A stretch of DNA of 64,000 nt from Microbacterium paludicola. GTDB taxonomy: Bacteria; Actinomycetota; Actinomycetes; Actinomycetales; Microbacteriaceae. The DNA is taken from positions 162,440-226,439 of the forward strand of contig NZ_JADGLL010000001.1 in assembly GCF_015235415.1 (NCBI RefSeq), given 5' to 3'. The translations under genes and the position numbers were made by a program. Shown here one piece after another: positions 58,793-64,000 of this stretch. The notes beneath the pieces were generated by a model. The model was not told the DNA's origin, did no database searches, and worked only from the letters and a program-made list of their open reading frames with translations. Within the stretch, counting starts at the first letter, position 1; every line of letters begins with the position of its first letter.

Positions 58793-58843
58793 CGCCACCA
58801 GTCTTCCACGAGCACCGCTCGTGTCCGCGGGTGGAGGTGCCCG

Positions 58844-59482
58844 TCAGTCGTCGAGGTGGCGCCGCTCCACGCGTGCGATGACCTTCTTCGCCACGAAGAC
58901 GCCGACGACGAGCAGCAGGATGGCGCCGACGAAGATGTACGCGGCCCAGTGCGCGGTCTCGGAGAGCGTGCGGTACGACTGCGCCGCGCCGGCGGAGATC
59001 GAGACATAGAGCGTCGCCCAGATCACGCAGGCGGGCAGCGTCCAGAGGATGAAGCGGCGGAACGGGTAGGTGCTCATGCCGACGGTGAGGGGCACGAGCG
59101 AGTGCATCACGGGCAGGAACCGGGACAGAAAGATGGCGATCCCGCCGCGACGTTGGACGTATCGCTCCGCCCGAACCCAGTTGCGTTCGCCGATCCTGCG
59201 TCCGACCCAGGACGTGCGGATGTGCGGGCCGAGCCAGCGTCCGAGGGCGAAGCCGATCGACTCGCCCGCAAGAGACCCGGAGATGACCACGAGCGCGAGG
59301 ATCACGCCGTCGAGCAGGCTCGTCACGCCGGTCGCCGCGACGATGACGACGGTGTCGCCGGGGACGATCAGCCCCACCAGCACACTGGTCTCCAGCAGCA
59401 TCGCGATGCCCGCCAGGGTGGTGCGCAGCACCGGATCCACGGACTCCACCAGGTCCAGCAGCCACCGGAGAGCGTCGTCCAC
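58844..59482 (-). CDS. DedA family membrane protein
   Basis: 212 aa with about five TM helices. DedA/SNARE-assoc signature: VGLIVPGDTVVIVAATGV near the N-terminus and FLSRFLPVMHSLVPLTVGMS with the conserved Arg and Pro. Members are lipid or proton-linked transport proteins. The start is GTG 59482 (MDDALRWLLDLVE): minus-strand TATGCT ends exactly 6 nt before it, so the far longer upstream frame, antisense to leuS, is spurious. Confidence 0.9.
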   Translation of the reverse strand: MDDALRWLLDLVESVDPVLRTTLAGIAMLLETSVLVGLIVPGDTVVIVAATGVTSLLDGVILALVVISGSLAGESIGFALGRWLGPHIRTSWVGRRIGERNWVRAERYVQRRGGIAIFLSRFLPVMHSLVPLTVGMSTYPFRRFILWTLPACVIWATLYVSISAGAAQSYRTLSETAHWAAYIFVGAILLLVVGVFVAKKVIARVERRHLDD

Positions 59483-59490
59483 GCGTAGAG

Positions 59491-59496
59491 CATAGG
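59491..59496 (-). promoter_or_regulatory. Leaderless promoter -10 of dedA-like gene
   Basis: Hexamer about 59489-59494 read on the minus strand is TATGCT, followed by CTACGC and GTG 59482. Confidence 0.45.
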
Positions 59497-59581
59497 CGGG
59501 GGCGTCGGGCGCTAACCTGGAATCTCGCACCGACGCGCCCGAATCGGGGCGCGCACGCTCGATCGATTGGCTGTCCCACCC

Positions 59582-62158
59582 GTGTCGCAGATCTCTCCCG
59601 CCCCCGCAGCGAACGCTCCCGCCGACGGCGCGTTCGACCTCCACGCCCTGCACGCGAAGTGGCAGGCGTACTGGGCCGAGAACGACACGTTCCTCGCGGG
59701 CTCCGACGAGGACACCCGTCCGCGCAAGTACGTGCTGCCGATGTTCCCGTACCCGTCCGGCGATCTGCACATGGGTCACGCGGAGAACTATCTGTACAGC
59801 GACATCGTCGCGCGCTTCTGGCGTCATCGCGGCTACAACGTGCTGCAGCCCATCGGCTGGGACTCGTTCGGCCTGCCGGCGGAGAACGCGGCGATCCAGC
59901 GCGGCGCCGACCCGCGCGAGTGGACCTACGCGAACATCGCGCAGCAGCGCGAGAGCCTGAAGGCGTACGGCGTCTCGTTCGACTGGAGCCGGGTGCTCCA
60001 CACCAGCGACGAGGACTACTACCGCTGGAACCAGTGGCTGTTCCAGCAGCTGCACGAGCGCGGCCTCGCGTACCGCAAGGAGAGCCCGGTCAACTGGTGC
60101 CCCAAGGACCAGACCGTGCTGGCGAACGAGCAGGTCGTCGACGGCGCCTGCGAGCGCTGCGGCACGACCGTCGTGAAGAAGAAGCTCACGCAGTGGTACT
60201 TCCGCATCACCGAGTACGCCGACCGCCTGCTCGACGACCTGAACCAGCTCGAGGGCCGCTGGCCCCACAAGGTGCTGCAGATGCAGCGCAACTGGATCGG
60301 CCGCTCGGTTGGAGCCGACATCGACTTCGAGATCGAGGGCCGCGCCGAGAAGGTCACGGTCTTCTCCACGCGTCCCGACACCCTGTACGGCGCGACGTTC
60401 ATGGTCGTCGCCCCGGACAGCGACCTCGCCGCCGAGCTGGTCTCCGGCGCGTCGCCCGAGGCGCGGATGCGCTTCCAGGACTACCTGGAGCAGACGCAGA
60501 AGCAGACCGACATCGAGCGCCAGGCGACCGACAAGCCGAAGACTGGCGTGTTCCTCGAGCGCTACGCGATCAACCCCGTCAACGGCGAGCGCCTGCCGAT
60601 CTGGGCGGCCGACTACGTGCTGGCCGACTACGGCCACGGCGCGGTCATGGCCGTTCCCGCGCACGACCAGCGCGACCTCGACTTCGCCCGCACGTTCGAC
60701 CTGCCCATCCGGGTCGTCGTCGACACGACGGCGCCGATCACCGGCGCCATCCCGGTCATCGAGCTCGACGAGGACGGCGTGCCGATCGACCCGCAGCTGA
60801 GCGGCGTCGACCCCCGCCACACGGGTGAGGCGCTGACCGGCGAGGGGCGGATGATCAACTCCGGATCGCTGGACGGACTGTCCAAGCGCAACGCGATCGC
60901 GCGCGTGATCGAGCAGCTCGAGGCGGCCGGCACCGGCCGCGCGGCAAAGCAGTATCGCCTCCGCGACTGGCTGATCTCGCGCCAGCGCTTCTGGGGTACC
61001 CCGATCCCGATGATCCACACGCAGGACGGCGAGATCGTGCCGGTTCCGGCCGACCAGCTGCCGGTGCGCCTGCCGGACGCCGCCGGGCTCGACCTGAAGC
61101 CCAAGGGGCAGTCGCCGCTGGGCGCCGCGACCGGCTGGGTGGAGACGACGGATCCCCGCACCGGCGAGCCCGCGCTGCGCGACCCCGACACGATGGACAC
61201 GTTCGTCGACAGCTCGTGGTACTTCCTGCGCTTCCTGTCTCCCGGCAACGCCGAGCGCGCCTTCGACCCGAAGGACGCCGACCGCTGGGCGCCCGTCGAC
61301 TCGTACATCGGCGGCGTGGAGCACGCCATCCTGCACCTGCTCTACGCGCGCTTCATCACCAAGGTCCTGTTCGACATGGGCCAGGTCGACTTCACCGAGC
61401 CGTTCTCGAGCCTGATCAACCAGGGCATGGTGATCCTCGACGGCGCGAAGATGTCGAAGTCGAAGGGCAACCTCGTGCTGTTCGAGGAGGAGCTGGCGCA
61501 GCACAGCGCCGATGTGCTGCGCGTGGCTCTGGCGTTCGCCGGCCCCGTGGAAGACGACAAGGACTGGAAGGACGTCTCGACCACGGGCGCCCAGAAGTTC
61601 CTCGCCCGCGCCCTGCGCCTGGCGCAGGAGGTCACGAGCGCGACGGATGTCGTCTGGGCCGAGGGCGACGCGGGCCTGCGTCGCGTCACGCACCGCCTGC
61701 TCGCCGAAGCCCCGGTGCTCATCGAGCAGACCAAGTTCAACGTGGTCGTCGCGCGCCTGATGGAGCTCGTCAACGCGATCCGCAAGGCCGTGGACGGCGC
61801 CGCGGGTCCGGCCGATCCCGCCGTGCGCGAGGCGGTCGAGGCGACCGCGATGATCCTCGACCTGTTCGCGCCGCACACGGCCGAGGAGATGTGGGAGCTG
61901 CTCGGCTACGAGGCCTCGGTCGGCCACGTGACGTGGCGCAGCGCCGACCCCGCGCTGCTCGTGGAGGAGTCGGTGACCGCGGTCGTGCAGATCGACGGCA
62001 AGGTGCGGGCGACGCTCGAGGTGTCGGCGAAGATCGACACCGAGGAGCTCGAGCGCCTCGCGCGCGCCGACGAGCGCGTGCTGCGTGCCCTCGGCGACCG
62101 CGAGATCGTGCGGGCGATCGTGCGCGCGCCGAAGGTCGTCAGCTTCTCGACGAAGTAA
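59582..62158 (+). CDS. leuS: Leucyl-tRNA synthetase
   Basis: Class I synthetase charging tRNA-Leu, 858 aa from GTG 59582 (863 aa if TTG 59567 is used). Neither start has an SD, so it is uncertain. HIGH-type [28 protein letters not shown], zinc-like CERCGT insert, editing domain [20 protein letters not shown] and [24 protein letters not shown]. The C-terminal domain ends with [17 protein letters not shown] near 59513 may be the -10. A strong hairpin follows the stop. Confidence 0.96.
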   Translation: MSQISPAPAANAPADGAFDLHALHAKWQAYWAENDTFLAGSDEDTRPRKYVLPMFPYPSGDLHMGHAENYLYSDIVARFWRHRGYNVLQPIGWDSFGLPAENAAIQRGADPREWTYANIAQQRESLKAYGVSFDWSRVLHTSDEDYYRWNQWLFQQLHERGLAYRKESPVNWCPKDQTVLANEQVVDGACERCGTTVVKKKLTQWYFRITEYADRLLDDLNQLEGRWPHKVLQMQRNWIGRSVGADIDFEIEGRAEKVTVFSTRPDTLYGATFMVVAPDSDLAAELVSGASPEARMRFQDYLEQTQKQTDIERQATDKPKTGVFLERYAINPVNGERLPIWAADYVLADYGHGAVMAVPAHDQRDLDFARTFDLPIRVVVDTTAPITGAIPVIELDEDGVPIDPQLSGVDPRHTGEALTGEGRMINSGSLDGLSKRNAIARVIEQLEAAGTGRAAKQYRLRDWLISRQRFWGTPIPMIHTQDGEIVPVPADQLPVRLPDAAGLDLKPKGQSPLGAATGWVETTDPRTGEPALRDPDTMDTFVDSSWYFLRFLSPGNAERAFDPKDADRWAPVDSYIGGVEHAILHLLYARFITKVLFDMGQVDFTEPFSSLINQGMVILDGAKMSKSKGNLVLFEEELAQHSADVLRVALAFAGPVEDDKDWKDVSTTGAQKFLARALRLAQEVTSATDVVWAEGDAGLRRVTHRLLAEAPVLIEQTKFNVVVARLMELVNAIRKAVDGAAGPADPAVREAVEATAMILDLFAPHTAEEMWELLGYEASVGHVTWRSADPALLVEESVTAVVQIDGKVRATLEVSAKIDTEELERLARADERVLRALGDREIVRAIVRAPKVVSFSTK

Positions 62159-62171
62159 TTCCTGTGGCTGT

Positions 62172-62211
62172 TGTCCCCGAGTTGCCGTCTGATTCCGGCA
62201 GCTCGGGGACA
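62172..62211 (+). terminator. Hairpin after leuS
   Basis: TGTCCCCGAG (62172-62181) pairs with CTCGGGGACA (62202-62211) and TGCCG (62183-62187) with CGGCA (62196-62200), T-G mismatch between; 8-nt loop, no T-run. Confidence 0.7.
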
Positions 62212-62234
62212 GGCCGGTGGCCGCGTCCAGTGAC

Positions 62235-62269
62235 GGTTGCTGAGCGAGCGAAGCGAGTCGAAGCGACCG
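62235..62269 (+). repeat. Single-arm copy of the GTTGAGCGAG repeat
   Basis: GGTTGCTGAGCGAGCGAAGC then GAGTCGAAGCGACC resembles the left arm of the element at 25208-25242. The right arm is not found in 62159-62362. Confidence 0.6.
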
Positions 62270-62350
62270 GGTGACTCGTCCCCAGGAGGTCGGCACCCTA
62301 GGCCTTCCACGATTGCGGGAAAGGCCCGCTTCGCGCGTCCTGGCTCTTTA

Positions 62351-62356
62351 TAGCCT
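62351..62356 (+). promoter_or_regulatory. Leaderless promoter -10 of comEA
   Basis: TAGCCT in CTTTATAGCCT ends 6 nt before GTG 62363. Confidence 0.5.
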
Positions 62357-62362
62357 GGCGAT

Positions 62363-62998
62363 GTGGCGGGCGGCGAGGGGACACGTGCCGAGCCGATCCC
62401 GGAGATCGCGGCGCCGCCGCGCCGGGTGAGGCTCGGCCTCGGTGCGGTCGTACTGCTCGTGCTCGGCGCGCTGGCGGTCACGATCGGTATCGGCGTGTGG
62501 CGCGGTGCCACGACGCCCACCGAGCGGGTGGCGGCCGCCACCGCGACTCCCGGAGCGACCGTGGCCGCGGGACGTGTATACGTGCACGTCGACGGGCAGG
62601 TGCGCGCGCCGGGGCTGTACGTCCTGCCCGCAGGATCGCGCGTGGTCGACGCGATCGCGTCCGCCGGCGGCTTCGGGGAGAAGGCCGACCGCACCTCCGT
62701 GAACCTCGCGCGCGTCGTGGCCGACGGCGAGCAGCTCGTGGTGCCCGAGCAGGGGGCCGCCCCTCCGCCTGCCGCGGCGGCGGGCGGAGGAGCCGGCGGC
62801 GAGGCCCTCATCGACCTGAACACCGCCGACTCCGCCGCACTGGAGGAGCTGCCCCGGATCGGCCCGGCTCTGGCCCAGCGCATCATCGAGTGGCGGGACG
62901 CGAACGGACGGTTCGCCGCGGTCGAGGATCTTCTCGCGGTGCCGGGCATCGGCGAGAAGATGCTCGAGTCGCTGCGCCCCCACGTGAGGGTCGGATGA
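62363..62998 (+). CDS. comEA: ComEA family DNA-binding protein
   Basis: DNA-uptake receptor, 211 aa, membrane-anchored by RVRLGLGAVVLLVLGALAV near the N-terminus. A SLBB-like domain (VYVHVDGQVRAPGLYVLPAG, VVDAIASAGGF) is followed by a Pro/Ala/Gly linker and a C-terminal helix-hairpin-helix pair (LPRIGPALAQRI and VPGIGEKMLESL) that binds DNA. GTG 62363 is supported by TAGCCT 6 nt upstream. It overlaps comEC by 4 nt. Actinobacterial ComEA/ComEC may serve DNA uptake or nutrition; competence is unproven here. Confidence 0.95.
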   Translation: MAGGEGTRAEPIPEIAAPPRRVRLGLGAVVLLVLGALAVTIGIGVWRGATTPTERVAAATATPGATVAAGRVYVHVDGQVRAPGLYVLPAGSRVVDAIASAGGFGEKADRTSVNLARVVADGEQLVVPEQGAAPPPAAAAGGGAGGEALIDLNTADSAALEELPRIGPALAQRIIEWRDANGRFAAVEDLLAVPGIGEKMLESLRPHVRVG

Positions 62999-64000
62999 CG
63001 TTCGTCGCGCCCGTCGTGCAGGACGCGCCGGTCGAGCAGGAGGAGCTGCTTCGCTCGGCCGATCTGCGGCTGCTGCCGATCGCGATCGCCGCGTGGGCGA
63101 CCGCCCTCCTGGTCGTGCTCGCGCCGCCGGCGGCCGCTCCCGTGGCGGTCGCCGCCTGGGTGATGACGGTCGCCGGCCTCGCCGTGTGGCGGTGGCTCCC
63201 GGCGCGGCGGCGCACCCTTGCCGCCGTCGTGCTGCTCGCGTGCGCGGCCTCCGGAGCGGTCGCCACCCACGTGGCCGCCGCTCTGCCCGCGCGCAGTGCG
63301 GCGGTCGAGTTCGCGGTCACCGGTGGCCGCTCCGTGGAGCTCAGCGTCGACGTGACGTCGAAGGTCGAGCTGCACGGCGAGGCGCTGTGGTTCGACGGCG
63401 AGGCACAGCGCCTGAGTCGTGGGGAGCAGGAGCTCGTCGGCACAGTGCCGGTCACGGTCAGCGTGTCGGCAGAGGCGGTCGAGGGGCAGCGGCTGGACCT
63501 CGGCTCGGCCGTGATCGTGAGCGGCACGGCCCAGGCGGGAGACGGGGGAGACCGTGCGGCGCTGGTCGTCTTCGCGCGCGGGGTGGACGTCATCCGCGGG
63601 CCGTTCGGGCCGCTCGACGCGGCCGCGTCGCTGCGCGACGTGTTCGTCGAGCGGGCGACGGCCCTCCCCGCGCCAGGCTCGATGCTGCTTCCGGGCCTTG
63701 CCGTCGGCGACACACGGGCGGTGACGGATGAGCTCGACGCACAGATGAAGGCGACGTCGCTGAGCCACCTCACGGCGGTCAGCGGCGCGAACTGCGCACT
63801 CGTGGTCGGCATCGCGTTCGGCGCGGCGGCGTTGTGTGGTGCCTCCCGCGGTGCGCGGATCGGGCTCGCTGCCGCGGCACTCGGTGGCTTCGTCGTGCTC
63901 GTGACGCCCGAGCCGAGCGTCATCCGTGCCGGGACCATGGCGATGATCGCGCTGCTCGCGCTGGCGCTGGGGCGGGTGGGCGCGGGCATCTCGCTTCTGT
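62995..64000 (+). CDS. comEC: ComEC/Rec2 family DNA transport protein (3' end outside window)
   Basis: The N-terminal 335 residues of a channel-type protein. ATG 62995 overlaps the comEA stop (ATGA). Several hydrophobic helices come first (LLPIAIAAWATALLVVLAPP, VAVAAWVMTVAGLAVWRWL), then an OB-fold-like extracytoplasmic part (VSGTAQAGDGGD...). SHLTAVSGANCALVVGIAFG is the competence-domain signature. The rest, including any C-terminal metallo-beta-lactamase domain, is beyond the edge. Confidence 0.94.
   Translation, partial: MTFVAPVVQDAPVEQEELLRSADLRLLPIAIAAWATALLVVLAPPAAAPVAVAAWVMTVAGLAVWRWLPARRRTLAAVVLLACAASGAVATHVAAALPARSAAVEFAVTGGRSVELSVDVTSKVELHGEALWFDGEAQRLSRGEQELVGTVPVTVSVSAEAVEGQRLDLGSAVIVSGTAQAGDGGDRAALVVFARGVDVIRGPFGPLDAAASLRDVFVERATALPAPGSMLLPGLAVGDTRAVTDELDAQMKATSLSHLTAVSGANCALVVGIAFGAAALCGASRGARIGLAAAALGGFVVLVTPEPSVIRAGTMAMIALLALALGRVGAGISLL

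Noticed and set aside
58792..58798. GTG 58798 as start of the App1-like gene
   Set aside because: Possible, but no -10 or SD favours it over ATG 58792; kept as an alternative only.
58844..62296. Apparent giant minus-strand protein containing the DedA sequence
   Set aside because: Only the last 212 codons are real; upstream is antisense to leuS. A leaderless promoter marks GTG 59482.

Overview
The window is a high-GC chromosomal segment with short intergenic gaps and many overlapping start/stop codons. Gene content and order (clpP1-clpP2...clpX, valS, ileS-folC-DUF4233-ndk, rne-rplU-rpmA-obg-proB-proA-nadD-rsfS, leuS-comEA-comEC) fit an actinobacterium of the family Microbacteriaceae. Microbacterium is the most likely genus, inferred from gene order and protein style rather than from a search. 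I see no prophage, insertion sequence, CRISPR array or rRNA operon. This is mostly core chromosome plus ordinary accessory metabolism.

Layout. 1-5500: treX-treY-treZ trehalose/glycogen operon (minus strand; treZ runs off the left edge). 5650-10010: clpP1-clpP2 and clpX with an APC-type permease between them, and a candidate ClgR box upstream. 10060-15950: a lipoprotein, an epoxide-hydrolase-like protein, an AhpD-like protein, an M3 dipeptidyl carboxypeptidase, and an ArsR-like regulator whose promoter carries a clear repeat/palindrome operator. 15700-19370: valS with a small coupled downstream gene, and a repeat protein. 19400-25190: T-box-ileS-folC-DUF4233-ndk. 25360-31520: VKOR, RNase E/G, a DUF4031 gene, then rplU-rpmA behind a structured leader, and obg. 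31517-36322: proB, a 23-codon proline-rich leader ORF, proA, a small membrane protein, nadD, an acidic membrane protein, rsfS and tRNA-Ala. 36389-47954: small conserved proteins, an epimerase fused to a helical domain, PNPOx-like, MFS, AIM24, a YdeP/FdhF-type molybdo-enzyme with fdhD, a FUSC-like protein, a HAD hydrolase and a coiled-coil protein. 48053-53499: a peptide/nickel-type ABC transporter with a fused double ATPase on the plus strand and dppA-B-C on the minus strand. 53703-59482: DUF2809, a DNA-glycosylase-annotated family member, M18 aminopeptidase, SRAP, GNAT, App1-like phosphatase and DedA. 59582-64000: leuS, comEA and comEC (truncated by the right edge).

Regulation stands out more than gene content. 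At least a dozen genes have a -10-like hexamer ending exactly 6 nt before the start codon, which is the signature of leaderless transcription and settles several start codons. The most interesting single element is a leaderless 23-codon ORF with four proline codons. It lies between proB and proA, is coupled to both by overlapping codons, and spans a strong hairpin: a plausible proline-sensing leader peptide for proA. Other RNA elements are an ileS T-box with an AUC specifier and a nested-helix leader before rplU.
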